A DNA stretch of 40,531 nt from an uncultured Acidobacteriia bacterium (lineage in GTDB: Bacteria; Acidobacteriota; Terriglobia; Bryobacterales; Bryobacteraceae), in the NCBI GenBank assembly GCA_903881085.1, contig CAIRSA010000257.1, positions 1 through 40,531 of the forward strand, read 5' to 3'. A model generated the notes under the pieces. The model was not told the DNA's origin. It saw only the letters and a program-made list of their open reading frames with translations, and searched no databases. Position numbers and translations under genes: made by a program. Below are positions 24,731-33,287 of the stretch, one piece after another; position 1 is the first letter of the stretch; the number at the start of each line of letters is the position of its first letter.

Positions 24731-24734
24731 AGGA

Positions 24735-25817
24735 CTATTTCGGGAACCTGGACGCGTCGATACCAGGAATAATTCTGAGCGCATTCTTATAATAGAACTT
24801 TCTCAGAACATCATCCGGCAGGTCCAAGCCGTAGAGCTGCCAGAATGCATGGCGTTTGCGGAAGTAGTCGAAGTATTCGTCGTCGGTTTCGAACAACTGG
24901 AAGTAGGTGTGGTATTCCACCGGCTCGTAGGTATCTTTGCCGAAGAGGATGCGGTCCTGATACTTGGTGAAGAACGCCCGTGCATGCTTCGGCTGGCGGC
25001 CGAGTTCGGCAACCACTGCGGCGATCTCCGTCATCATATTCGGATACTTATCCAGCCGACGGCCCAGTTCGTCGAGGTTGCCGCCCATCCACGCCAGGTG
25101 GGCGCTAATGAAAATCGTTTTCGGATGCTTGGCGATGAGGTTGAAGTGCTCGTCCATCAGCGTCTGCCAGCTGGGATAGCGCGATGACGGGCGGGCGCGG
25201 CTGGGGAACTGCTTCAACTCCAACCAGCGCTCATTGAACTTGTCCTGTGGTTCAAAGAAGGCGGCCGGCTCGGCGGTGTGGATCAGCACGGGCAGATGAT
25301 ACTTCGCGCAGAGTTCGAAGACGCCATCAAAACGCGGATCGTCAACGTGAATGCGCTGGCCCTTGGTATCCTTCATATCCATGCCGAAGTTCTTGAAGAT
25401 TTTCAGGCCCTGCGCGCCGTTTTTGACGTCCTTTTCAAACTGGTCGGCCACTTTCTTGGCGTACTCGGGTGCGTCGAGATCGGAGAAGTCCATGTTGGCG
25501 AACACGACGAACCGGTTGGGGTAGTGGCCCTTCATGTTGTCGTAGGTCTTTTTGAAGCGGTCGCCGTAGCTGCCGCTCAAGTTCACCATCACGCCCATAT
25601 TGAGCTCGTCCATCTCCTTCACCAACTGGTCGAGCTTCGCCTGGGGCATCTCGCCGCGCTGATGGTTGTGGACGTCGATGAACGGGTATTTTGCGCGCTT
25701 AACAGAGTGGTGCGGGACGACCAGCGTCGACTTGGGAGTGTACTCCTCAATCGACAGGGTCTTTTCTTGTTGCGCAAACACGACAATGGGAGCAAGTGCC
25801 AGCAAAAATGACTTCAT
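24735..25817 (-). CDS. Exported metal-dependent amidohydrolase
   Basis: A 360-residue protein with a Sec signal (MKSFLLALAPIVVFAQQ) and an amidohydrolase_2-type TIM barrel. The metal-binding H-x-H is H50/H52 in FIDVHNH. A further histidine is in LPVLIHTAEPAAFF, and another in IFISAHLAWMGG; an acid in GKDTYEP would complete the site. Relatives act on decarboxylations or on C-N and C-O bonds of aromatic and lactone compounds, and the substrate here is unknown. Its ATG overlaps the acyltransferase stop as ATGA, so it is last in the five-gene minus-strand operon beginning with the M20 hydrolase. Confidence 0.88.
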   Translation of the reverse strand: MKSFLLALAPIVVFAQQEKTLSIEEYTPKSTLVVPHHSVKRAKYPFIDVHNHQRGEMPQAKLDQLVKEMDELNMGVMVNLSGSYGDRFKKTYDNMKGHYPNRFVVFANMDFSDLDAPEYAKKVADQFEKDVKNGAQGLKIFKNFGMDMKDTKGQRIHVDDPRFDGVFELCAKYHLPVLIHTAEPAAFFEPQDKFNERWLELKQFPSRARPSSRYPSWQTLMDEHFNLIAKHPKTIFISAHLAWMGGNLDELGRRLDKYPNMMTEIAAVVAELGRQPKHARAFFTKYQDRILFGKDTYEPVEYHTYFQLFETDDEYFDYFRKRHAFWQLYGLDLPDDVLRKFYYKNALRIIPGIDASRFPK

Positions 25818-26557
25818 AGAGGTTGAGTATAGGTGTTTATAGGGGTCTCAAGCAATTCGGCCACCGCATCGCGCAGCTTGTTTGTGAGCGCTTCGCGGTC
25901 CCTTACCGTCAGGCCTTCGGTGGAGATGGCGTCACCAATTCGAATCGTTACCTTGCCCCCTGTGATGGCGATGCGGTGCATCGGCATCGCTTCGCGCGTC
26001 CCGATCAGCGCCATGGGAATGATCGGCAACCCCGATTTGATGGCAACATACGCAGCGCCCTCGCGAAATGGCTGTAGCGGGCCTTCGCCGCGGCCGCCTT
26101 CGGGGAAAACCAAAACCGAAAGGCGATGCTCTTTGATGAGGCGGCTGGCATCGGTCAAACTCTTCACGGCTTCGCGCGGATTTTCCAGCGATACGGGAAT
26201 ATGGTTGGCGGTCTTCAGGTGGTGGCCAAGAAATGGAATCTTGAACAGGCCGCTTTTCGCCATAAAACGGAAATTGGTCTTAATGTTTCCGAGGATCACC
26301 GGCGTGTCCGTGTAGCTCAGGTGATTCGAAACGAAGATGTAGTTCTGCGCGGGGTCGACCTTCTCCTCGCCCGTCACTGTAACCTTCAGCCGCATGGCGA
26401 ATAACAGCATCTTGCCCCACATGCGCGCGATCTTGCACTGTCGGTCGCCGCTCTTATCGAACGGTGACATGATCAGGCTGAGCAATCCCATCACGATGGT
26501 GCTGAGGATGATTGCCGGGGCCTTGAACAATAGGGTAAGGATGAAGTCAACCGACAT
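25814..26557 (-). CDS. plsC: Lysophospholipid (1-acylglycerol-3-phosphate) acyltransferase family
   Basis: A 247-residue PlsC-like acyltransferase that puts the second acyl chain on lysophosphatidic acid at the inner membrane. The N-terminus has a hydrophobic anchor (about 5-30). The catalytic H-x4-D motif is H79/D84 in SNHLSYTDTP. The substrate-phosphate motif is FPEGGRGEG (151-159), and LPIIPMALIGT is the fourth family motif. It starts 12 bases after the folC stop. Related acyltransferases for other lipids cannot be excluded. Confidence 0.9.
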   Translation of the reverse strand: MSVDFILTLLFKAPAIILSTIVMGLLSLIMSPFDKSGDRQCKIARMWGKMLLFAMRLKVTVTGEEKVDPAQNYIFVSNHLSYTDTPVILGNIKTNFRFMAKSGLFKIPFLGHHLKTANHIPVSLENPREAVKSLTDASRLIKEHRLSVLVFPEGGRGEGPLQPFREGAAYVAIKSGLPIIPMALIGTREAMPMHRIAITGGKVTIRIGDAISTEGLTVRDREALTNKLRDAVAELLETPINTYTQPL

Positions 26558-26569
26558 AGGGTGGAATTA

Positions 26570-27808
26570 CTATTGTACGAGTAGCCGCCTTGCTTCGCCC
26601 ACCAGATAGAGCGAGCCGGTTAGAAAGGTCACCTCGCCGGTAGTCAGTTGCAAAGCTTCCGGCAATGAATCCGCTGCGCGCATTGCCGGATGGTCAGACA
26701 TTTCCAGGAGCGCCTGCGGACGCACCGCGCGCGGCTGATCGGGCGCAACCAGAATTACTTCGCTGGCCAGCGGGAACAGAATCGCCGTGATCTCTTCCAC
26801 GGACTTATCGCGCATCGCACCATAGATCATCGATACGCGCCGCCCTTGGTGGAAGCGGCGGATGTAGGCAGCGAGCGCCCGAGCACCGGCCGGGTTGTGC
26901 GCACCGTCGAGATAGAGATCGGGATTTGTTCGCACTAGTTCCAACCGTCCCGGCCAGCGCGCTGCGGCGATGCCTTTGGCGATAAATTGGTCTGCCACGC
27001 CCAATGCGAGTAGCGCCGTTGCGGCGGTGAGCGCGTTCTGTGCCTGATGCTCGCCCGCAAGGTTGCATTCGATGAGCAGGCCGTTCCATTCGAACGTGCA
27101 GCCATTGCGATTCAGCGTTACCGGCCGCGGCAAAGCCACTTCCAATGGAGCGTTCAACGCCGCTGCCTTTTGCGCGATAACCTGCGCTGCTTCGGGGCGC
27201 TGCCCGGCAGATACAACTGGAATTCCCTGCTTGATGATTCCCGCCTTCTCGCCGGCAATGGATTCCAGGCTCTTGCCGAGAAAAGCCTCGTGGTCGAAAT
27301 CCACGGGCGTGATGACTGACAGCGCTGGAGTCACAATGTTGGTCGCATCGAGCCTTCCGCCAAGCCCAACTTCCAGCACCACCATGTCGACGCGCGCCGA
27401 GCGAAACAGCACGAACGCCATTAGTGTGACAGTTTCAAAGTAGCTGGGGTGAGCGTCGATGGCACCGCTTTCAAGCAGTCGCTCAGCCGCGCGGTGCACT
27501 TCCAGAAACGCCTCGTTGAAAGCATCCGCCGCGACATCCACCCCGTTGATACGAATCCGTTCGGTGGGCTCTACAAGATGTGGCGAAGTGAACAGGCCGG
27601 TGCGCAAGCCGCTGGCCCGCAGCGCCGATTCAATCATCGCGCAGGTGGAGCCTTTACCGTTGGTTCCTGCAACATGGACGAACGCGCACGCCGCTTCCGG
27701 CGAGCCCAATTCACGGGCCATCGACTGCATCCGTTCCAGACCAAGCTTTGCGGTTTTGAGTTCGTTGCCTAAGGCGTAAAGATAACGGACTGAGTCCGGA
27801 TAGGTCAT
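26570..27808 (-). CDS. folC: Folylpolyglutamate synthase / dihydrofolate synthase
   Basis: A 412-residue Mur-ligase-family enzyme that joins glutamate to dihydropteroate and adds further glutamates to folates with ATP. The P-loop is GTNGKGST (48-55), followed by GLFTSPHLVEPTERIRING, the FolC folate-site segment. Later landmarks are LEVGLGGRLDATN and DFDHEAFLGKSLESIAGEKAGIIK, with DGAHNPAGARAL in the C-terminal domain. The length is typical. It is 14 bases after the gluconate-dehydrogenase-subunit-3-like gene and 12 bases before plsC. The first gene of this operon is an M20 hydrolase of the type that can release glutamate from p-aminobenzoyl-glutamate, a possible folate link. Confidence 0.96.
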   Translation of the reverse strand: MTYPDSVRYLYALGNELKTAKLGLERMQSMARELGSPEAACAFVHVAGTNGKGSTCAMIESALRASGLRTGLFTSPHLVEPTERIRINGVDVAADAFNEAFLEVHRAAERLLESGAIDAHPSYFETVTLMAFVLFRSARVDMVVLEVGLGGRLDATNIVTPALSVITPVDFDHEAFLGKSLESIAGEKAGIIKQGIPVVSAGQRPEAAQVIAQKAAALNAPLEVALPRPVTLNRNGCTFEWNGLLIECNLAGEHQAQNALTAATALLALGVADQFIAKGIAAARWPGRLELVRTNPDLYLDGAHNPAGARALAAYIRRFHQGRRVSMIYGAMRDKSVEEITAILFPLASEVILVAPDQPRAVRPQALLEMSDHPAMRAADSLPEALQLTTGEVTFLTGSLYLVGEARRLLVQ

Positions 27809-27822
27809 TCGCTTCGAAACAC

Positions 27823-28305
27823 TCAGGCGTGCTGCGGGTGATGGCAGCCCGTCGTTTTGGGCACGCGTCCGCCCTTATTCAGTTCCTGATAGCCGACAGA
27901 CGTCGCATAATAAATTCTCGAAATCAGCGCTTTTGCCTGGCGAAAAAACGCGTTGTTCGATTTATCCAGATCGGTCAGTATGGAAATCTGCTGTTCCTTG
28001 GAACACTTGATGAACGGCGTGGAGTGTTTCTTCAAAGAGATGCCATCCAGCGATCCGAGCCCTTCCACAATGCGGCTACGCTCTTCCACTCGTCCATCGG
28101 AGAAGAGTTTGTCCATCCATTCATTGACGCGCGCGGCCTTCCCGCCCGGTGTATCGGTGGTCGGGATGATCAGCTCACTTAGCACAATCACGGTTTCGTT
28201 CTGATGTGCGTCAAAGAACTTGGGCGTAAAGGCGGTGGCCTGCTGCGCATAGGCCGGAGCCGTGGCAACAGTCGCGCCGATTTTAATGAGATCGCGGCGA
28301 TTCAT
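27823..28305 (-). CDS. Gluconate 2-dehydrogenase subunit 3-like protein
   Basis: A 160-residue exported protein with a twin-arginine start (MNRRDLIKIGATVATAPAYAQQ) and the small-subunit domain seen with membrane-bound GMC dehydrogenases: HQNETVIVLSELIIPTTDTPG near 34-54 and the end GCHHPQHA. Normally it escorts a large flavoprotein through the Tat system and sits beside it. Here no GMC oxidoreductase or cytochrome c subunit is adjacent, and the neighbours are M20 hydrolase and folC. It may serve a partner encoded elsewhere. Confidence 0.85.
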   Translation of the reverse strand: MNRRDLIKIGATVATAPAYAQQATAFTPKFFDAHQNETVIVLSELIIPTTDTPGGKAARVNEWMDKLFSDGRVEERSRIVEGLGSLDGISLKKHSTPFIKCSKEQQISILTDLDKSNNAFFRQAKALISRIYYATSVGYQELNKGGRVPKTTGCHHPQHA

Positions 28306-28327
28306 ACTCTACGGCAATGGTACTACA

Positions 28328-29740
28328 TTATTTGTCGCGGTAATGCAGCGGAGGGCCGTTGCCTTCCGGGATGGGGCTGCGATACGTGTTGCCGGCGCGG
28401 CGGCGATCGAAGTCGGCTTTGGCGGCTTCAATCAGCTTGGGGTCTTCAAGCAGATCGAGCGCCGAAAGCGCTAGCGTTTTTGCGGCCACCATCATGCCCT
28501 TTCGGCCGATAGTGGAACCGGTGCAGGCCGTCGATTGCCAGCTGTGCAGCCGCACGCCCGGGGCCAGCGTTGCCACGTTCAACTCCGATGTCGGGATGCT
28601 CCAACTGACATCGCCCACATCGGTGGAGCCGTAGAACACGCCTGTCGCGATAGGCTGGACCGATTCCTGACTGCCCATCGGCAGGGCTTCGGTGAGCGAG
28701 AGCGTCTTGCGAATCGTTTCCGCAAAGGCCGTCTCTTCGGCCGTGTATTTCACTCCGCCCACGACGCGCAGATTCTTGTCGTAGAGTTTGGCCAGCGTAT
28801 CGTTGGGCAGTATGTTGTAGGTACCGCTTTCGATCGACATCTCCATCTTCGTCTCCGTCGCCAGCGCGCCGGCTTCGGCACATTTGATGACACGCTGCCA
28901 GATGCCGTTGAGCGTTGGCATGTCCGGAAAGCGCGCCTGGAACTTGCCTTCCGCGAACGCAGGCACAATGTTGGGCGACGCGCCGCCGTTGGTGATCATG
29001 TAGTGCATGCGCGTGGATTGCGGTACGTGCTCACGCAACATCTCAATCGCGTGGCTCATCAGCAGCAGGGCATCCAGTGCGGACCGGCCCTGTTCCGGCG
29101 CGAGCGCGGCGTGCGCGGCGGAGCCGCGAAATCGAAACGTCGCCGTCATCGTTGCCAGGTTCGTGCTGATATTTGCTTGATTGGAATCACCGGGGTGCCA
29201 CGCCAGCGCGACATCGGAACGATTGAACACTCCCGCGCGCGCCATGAAAACTTTTCCTGAGCCGCCCTCTTCGGCCGGTGTACCGTAGAAACGGACGGTC
29301 CCGCGCAGCTTGTGCTCCTGCATGTAGCGCTTCACTTCGATTGCCGCGAAGGCCGAAGCGGTGCCGAGCAGATTGTGTCCGCAGCCGTGGCCGGGGTCAC
29401 CTTCCACGCGTACCTTCTTTTCCGGTACGTCCTGCTGTGACAGGCCGGGCAATGCATCGAATTCGCCCAGTATGCCGATGGCCGGTTTGCCCTCGCCCCA
29501 CGTTGCCACGAACGCCGTAGGGATGCCGGCGATATTCTCTTCAATCGCAAAGCCCGCCTTGCGCAACTCGTCCTTCAGGAGAGCGGAGCTCTTCGTTTCC
29601 TTATAGCCAACTTCCGCGATCTCCCAGATCTGTCGCGACAGCTTTCCATAGTGATCGGCCTGTGAATCCATCCGCCTCAAAAGATCCGGCCGTTCAGCCG
29701 CCATCGCAGTTACTGCAACAAGCAAAATACTCCAGCGCAT
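28328..29740 (-). CDS. Exported M20 family amidohydrolase (AbgB-like)
   Basis: A 470-residue zinc-type M20 peptidase/amidohydrolase. A short signal (MRWSILLVAVTAMAAE) precedes the catalytic domain, which has GILGEFDALPGLSQ (active-site acid), GHGCGHNLLGTASAFAA (metal-binding histidines) and GTPAEEGGSGKVFM (general base Glu pair). The lid domain is inserted at about 205-330. The type is closest to p-aminobenzoyl-glutamate hydrolase subunit B and other aminoacyl-amide hydrolases. It is the first gene of the minus-strand operon leading to folC, and only 24 bases separate it from the divergent dehydrogenase, so its promoter must overlap that gene. Substrate is inferred, not shown. Confidence 0.88.
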   Translation of the reverse strand: MRWSILLVAVTAMAAERPDLLRRMDSQADHYGKLSRQIWEIAEVGYKETKSSALLKDELRKAGFAIEENIAGIPTAFVATWGEGKPAIGILGEFDALPGLSQQDVPEKKVRVEGDPGHGCGHNLLGTASAFAAIEVKRYMQEHKLRGTVRFYGTPAEEGGSGKVFMARAGVFNRSDVALAWHPGDSNQANISTNLATMTATFRFRGSAAHAALAPEQGRSALDALLLMSHAIEMLREHVPQSTRMHYMITNGGASPNIVPAFAEGKFQARFPDMPTLNGIWQRVIKCAEAGALATETKMEMSIESGTYNILPNDTLAKLYDKNLRVVGGVKYTAEETAFAETIRKTLSLTEALPMGSQESVQPIATGVFYGSTDVGDVSWSIPTSELNVATLAPGVRLHSWQSTACTGSTIGRKGMMVAAKTLALSALDLLEDPKLIEAAKADFDRRRAGNTYRSPIPEGNGPPLHYRDK

Positions 29741-29764
29741 GCTGCTTATGGTAAAACAATCTCA

Positions 29765-30871
29765 ATGCAGAATAAATCATTTTCCCGAAGATCGCTGCTC
29801 GCTGCCGCCGGTGCCGCGCCCGCCGCAGCCGCTGCGCAAAGCGCTCGTCAGCCCGTGGTTGTTGCTCCCTTCGCACCGCAGGAACCGAAAGCGCAGGGCG
29901 ACCCGCTGCGCATTGTCACCATGTATCAGTTCGAGACGGCCGAGATCAAAAGGATTCAGGAGACCGTGCCGAATGCGCGTGTGGAGATCATCATCTGCAA
30001 AACGCGTGAAGAGTTCCGCCAGAAGATTCGCGACGCGGAAGTGGTCTATGGCGACATCCGCGCAGACGATCTTGATTACGCGCCGAAATTGAAATGGATG
30101 CACGCCGGCGGCGCAGGCATGGAGGGCATGGATCCGAAGCTTGCCGCCACGCCGCTGGTGGTCACCAACTACGCGCGCACCTTTGCGCACGGCATCTCAG
30201 AAACCGCGATGGGACTGCTGCTCAGCCTGACGCGCGGTCTGACCAAATACTACAACCCGCAGTTCGCCAAGCGAAGCATGAAGCCGGTGGGCACGGTGAA
30301 ATCCGATCATCACCAGGAGCTTGTAGGCCGCACCATGGGCATTGTTGGTATGGGCGGCATCGGCAGCATGCTCGCGCGCCGCGCTTACTACGGCTTCGAC
30401 ATGCGCATCATCGCGACCGACGCCAAGCCGCTTCCCAAGCCCGAATATGTGGCTGAACTGCATGACCCCACGTACTTCATGAAGATGGTGCCGCAGGTGG
30501 ATGTGCTGGTGGCTGCTGCGCCGCACACCAAACAGACCGAGCGCATGTTTAATGAACAGGTGTTCCGCAGCATGAAGAAGACGGCGTATTTTCTGGCGAT
30601 GTCGCGCGGCAAGCTTTATGACGACATGGCGCTGGTAAGGGCCTTGAAAGAGGGTTGGATCGCCGGCGCGGGACTGGATGTGTTTCCCATTGAGCCGCCA
30701 CCGGCAACGCATCCGATCTTCGATTGCGACAACGTGGTGATGAGCGCGCATACATCAGGCTGGTCAGTGGACAGGCAGGTGCGTGTGATTGACGTGTTCG
30801 CTGATAATGTCCGCCGCTACGTCGCCGGGTTGCCGCTGGTGAACGTGGTGGATAAGGCCCGCGGTTATTGA
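29765..30871 (+). CDS. Tat-exported D-2-hydroxyacid dehydrogenase
   Basis: A 368-residue NAD-type D-isomer 2-hydroxyacid dehydrogenase. The N-terminus is a twin-arginine signal (FSRRSLLAAAGAAPAAAAA). The dinucleotide loop is GMGGIG (195-200), preceded by GRTMGIV. The catalytic set is complete: R281 in MSRGK, E310 in VFPIEPPP and H329 in SAHTSGWS. The family reduces 2-keto acids or oxidises D-2-hydroxy acids. Export of an NAD-dependent enzyme is unusual, because free NAD is not expected in the periplasm; a tightly bound cofactor would resolve this. It is transcribed away from the M20 operon and has no partner downstream. Confidence 0.88.
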   Translation: MQNKSFSRRSLLAAAGAAPAAAAAQSARQPVVVAPFAPQEPKAQGDPLRIVTMYQFETAEIKRIQETVPNARVEIIICKTREEFRQKIRDAEVVYGDIRADDLDYAPKLKWMHAGGAGMEGMDPKLAATPLVVTNYARTFAHGISETAMGLLLSLTRGLTKYYNPQFAKRSMKPVGTVKSDHHQELVGRTMGIVGMGGIGSMLARRAYYGFDMRIIATDAKPLPKPEYVAELHDPTYFMKMVPQVDVLVAAAPHTKQTERMFNEQVFRSMKKTAYFLAMSRGKLYDDMALVRALKEGWIAGAGLDVFPIEPPPATHPIFDCDNVVMSAHTSGWSVDRQVRVIDVFADNVRRYVAGLPLVNVVDKARGY

Positions 30872-30890
30872 TGGTACTGCGGAAGGTTTA

Positions 30891-30907
30891 GCGGCGTGGA
30901 GCGCCGC
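30891..30907. repeat. Short GC hairpin after the dehydrogenase gene
   Basis: GCGGCG (30891-30896) pairs with CGCCGC (30902-30907) around TGGAG, 19 bases after the stop codon. No T-run follows. Smaller imperfect hairpins (GGCGG..CCGCC at 30931-30951) follow in the same 248-base gap, which otherwise holds only the 37-bp repeat. Confidence 0.5.
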
Positions 30908-31055
30908 ATACTTGATCGCAAAATAGCTGGGCGGCGGAACTGAAACCGCCACAGCGTGGCGAGTTTTCCGAATGGTAGGGAAGGCGCAAGACTCGCCTGG
31001 CTTGCCACGGGGCAACCAATTTGGTGAGCGGTTCATTGGGGGATTGCGGTGGCGG

Positions 31056-31092
31056 TTAATTGGTGCCAGAGGTGTCAGAGGTCTCTGACCCC
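31056..31092. repeat. 37-bp direct repeat, left copy
   Basis: This 37-base sequence, starting TTAATTGGTGCCAGAGG and ending CTCTGACCCC, is identical to 36202-36238. It contains the overlapping palindrome GTCAGAGGTCTCTGAC. It lies 28 bases beyond the aldolase stop codon, at the downstream end of the pur operon. Confidence 0.9.
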
Positions 31093-31119
31093 AATTACCA
31101 ATTACCACGCTGCCCTACG

Positions 31120-31845
31120 TCAACGAAGATCGCGCAAAGCGTCTCGCATGGAATTCATCAGGAATACCGTATCAACGCCGTAGCAGATCGCTTGCGCGCC
31201 CATGGCGAGCCATTGGCGTGCGGCCTGCGGTGTGCCTGCGTACACGCTGACCGGCACGCCGGCGGCTGTCGCGATGCGGATGATCTCCGCGCCCGCATTC
31301 AATACTCGCGCGTCCGATGTCTGCCCGGGGATGCCGAAGCTCTGCGATAGATCGTACGGGCCGATGAAGATGCCGCCCAGTCCTTCGAGTGCGGCAATAT
31401 CCACGGCGGCTTCAAAGCCCTCGCGGCTTTCCAGTTGCAGCACCACGCTGGTCTGTTTGTTGGAGCGCTCCAGAAATTCCGTCACCGGTTCTGCGGAAAA
31501 CTTGCCCGCACGCACGAACGGGTTCAGCCCGCGCATCCCTTGCGGATAAAACTTAGAAGCGGAAATGGCCGCGCGGGCCGCTGCAACATTACCAATTTGT
31601 GGGATCTGCACGCCGGCCGCACCGGCATCGAGCGCCAGTTGAATCTGCGCGGCATCGTTTGAGGCGACGCGTACGATTGCGGAGAGCTTCACTGCATCGG
31701 CTGCCCGCAGCATGCCCGGCAGCATTGCCGAAGAGATCGCCCCGTGCTCGCAATCGATGATGACGAAGTCCCAGCCTGCGTGGCCGATGATCTCCACGCT
31801 TTCCGGGCAGGGCAGTTCGCAAAATACGCCGAATCGCGTGGGCAT
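31120..31845 (-). CDS. HpcH/HpaI family aldolase
   Basis: A 241-residue class II (metal-dependent) pyruvate-type aldolase of the HpcH/HpaI family, which cleaves 2-keto-3-deoxy or 4-hydroxy-2-keto acids. Visible motifs are GWDFVIIDCEHG (acid and catalytic region, about 29-40), LDAGAAGVQIPQIGN, the YPQGMRG arginine loop, LQLESREGFEA (metal-binding Glu) and GIFIGPYDLSQSFGIPG. The length fits the family. It starts five bases after the purF stop, so it seems to be the last gene of the pur operon, an unusual neighbour for purine synthesis. The true substrate is unknown. Confidence 0.88.
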   Translation of the reverse strand: MPTRFGVFCELPCPESVEIIGHAGWDFVIIDCEHGAISSAMLPGMLRAADAVKLSAIVRVASNDAAQIQLALDAGAAGVQIPQIGNVAAARAAISASKFYPQGMRGLNPFVRAGKFSAEPVTEFLERSNKQTSVVLQLESREGFEAAVDIAALEGLGGIFIGPYDLSQSFGIPGQTSDARVLNAGAEIIRIATAAGVPVSVYAGTPQAARQWLAMGAQAICYGVDTVFLMNSMRDALRDLR

Positions 31846-31850
31846 GGCGT

Positions 31851-33287
31851 TTACTTCAGCTTGCGAGTCAACAACTCTTCAATGTTCACCAACTCTGTCG
31901 GATAGTTGCCGGTGTAGCAGGCATAGCAGTAATCGGCGTTATGATCGGCCACGGCCTGGCGTAGGCCTCCCAAAGAAAGGTAGCCCAGCGAGTCGGCTTC
32001 CACAAAACGCCTGATTTCGTTCACAGTGTTGTTAGCGGCGATCAATTCGCCCTTCGTCGGCGTATCTACACCGTAGAAACAGGGCGAAACCGTGGGCGGG
32101 CACGAAATACGCAAGTGGACTTCGCGCGCCCCCGCGTTGCGCACCATGCGCACAATTTTGCGCGAGGTTGTCCCGCGCACGAGTGAATCGTCGACCAGAA
32201 TCACCCGCTTGCCTTCGAGCAGATGGCGGATTGGATTCAGCTTCAGCTTCACACCGAAATCGCGGATGGCCTGCGACGGCTCAATGAACGTGCGGCCCAC
32301 ATAGTGATTTCGGATCAGCGCCTGGCGGAACGGGATGCCGCTCTCGCTGGCATAACCCAAAGCCGCGGCAACGCCGGAGTCAGGCACTGGCACAACCAGA
32401 TCGGCGTCCACCGGATGCTCAAGCGAAAGCAATCGGCCCAGTTGCTCACGCGACTGCTGTACGGAGCGGCCGAAGACCATCGAATCGGGCCTTGAGAAGT
32501 ACACGTGCTCAAACACGCAATGCGCCGGATCCTGCGCCGGGGCGTAGCGTTCGCGGGTCATGCCTTCCGGCCCAACTATCACCATTTCGCCTGGCTCCAC
32601 GTCGTTCAAATAAACCGCGTTGATCAGATCGAACGCACACGTCTCGCTGGCGAACACGTAGCACATGCGGCCGCCCGGCATCTCCATCTGGCCCATTGCC
32701 AGCGGACGGAACCCATGCGGATCGCGCGCCACGATCAATCGATCGTTGGCCAAAAACACCAATGAAAATGCGCCTTCCAACTGCAACAGCGCCTCGCGCA
32801 GGGCACCGGGCAGGGTGCGCTCGCGGGAATGGGCAACCAGGTGCAGTACGACTTCCGTATCGGATGATGCCTGGAAGATGGCTCCTTCATGCTCCAGCTC
32901 TTCGCGCAGCTCCGAGGCGTTCGTGATGTTGCCGTTATGCGCCACGGCCAGGCGGCCTTTGTTGCACTGCACGGCGAACGGCTGCGCGTTCAATAACACC
33001 GTGTCGCCGGCTGTGGAATAGCGCGTGTGACCGATCGCCATGTGGCCGGGCAATTTTCCCAACACTTCAGGCTGGAAGATGTCGGCCACGTGACCCATGT
33101 TCTTGTAACACTCAAAAGACTTGCCGTCGCTGGTCGCGATGCCAGCGCTTTCCTGTCCGCGATGTTGCAGCGCGTACAGGCCGAGATAGGTGAGGTTCGC
33201 CGCTTCGGGATGCCCGTAGATGGCGAATACGCCGCACTCTTCTTTTAGTTTGTCGTCAGGAAAATCAAATTGCGGAATCTCAATCAT
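31851..33287 (-). CDS. purF: Amidophosphoribosyltransferase (Fe-S type)
   Basis: A 478-residue PurF, first committed enzyme of purine synthesis (PRPP plus glutamine to phosphoribosylamine). A 17-residue propeptide precedes the nucleophile C18 ([10 protein letters not shown]), which must become N-terminal by cleavage. The PRPP loop is [14 protein letters not shown]. Cysteines in AHCVFEH, RISCPP and DYCYACYTG match the 4Fe-4S ligands of the Bacillus-type enzyme, so an oxygen-labile cluster is predicted. Its start overlaps the purL stop by eight bases. Confidence 0.97.
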   Translation of the reverse strand: MIEIPQFDFPDDKLKEECGVFAIYGHPEAANLTYLGLYALQHRGQESAGIATSDGKSFECYKNMGHVADIFQPEVLGKLPGHMAIGHTRYSTAGDTVLLNAQPFAVQCNKGRLAVAHNGNITNASELREELEHEGAIFQASSDTEVVLHLVAHSRERTLPGALREALLQLEGAFSLVFLANDRLIVARDPHGFRPLAMGQMEMPGGRMCYVFASETCAFDLINAVYLNDVEPGEMVIVGPEGMTRERYAPAQDPAHCVFEHVYFSRPDSMVFGRSVQQSREQLGRLLSLEHPVDADLVVPVPDSGVAAALGYASESGIPFRQALIRNHYVGRTFIEPSQAIRDFGVKLKLNPIRHLLEGKRVILVDDSLVRGTTSRKIVRMVRNAGAREVHLRISCPPTVSPCFYGVDTPTKGELIAANNTVNEIRRFVEADSLGYLSLGGLRQAVADHNADYCYACYTGNYPTELVNIEELLTRKLK

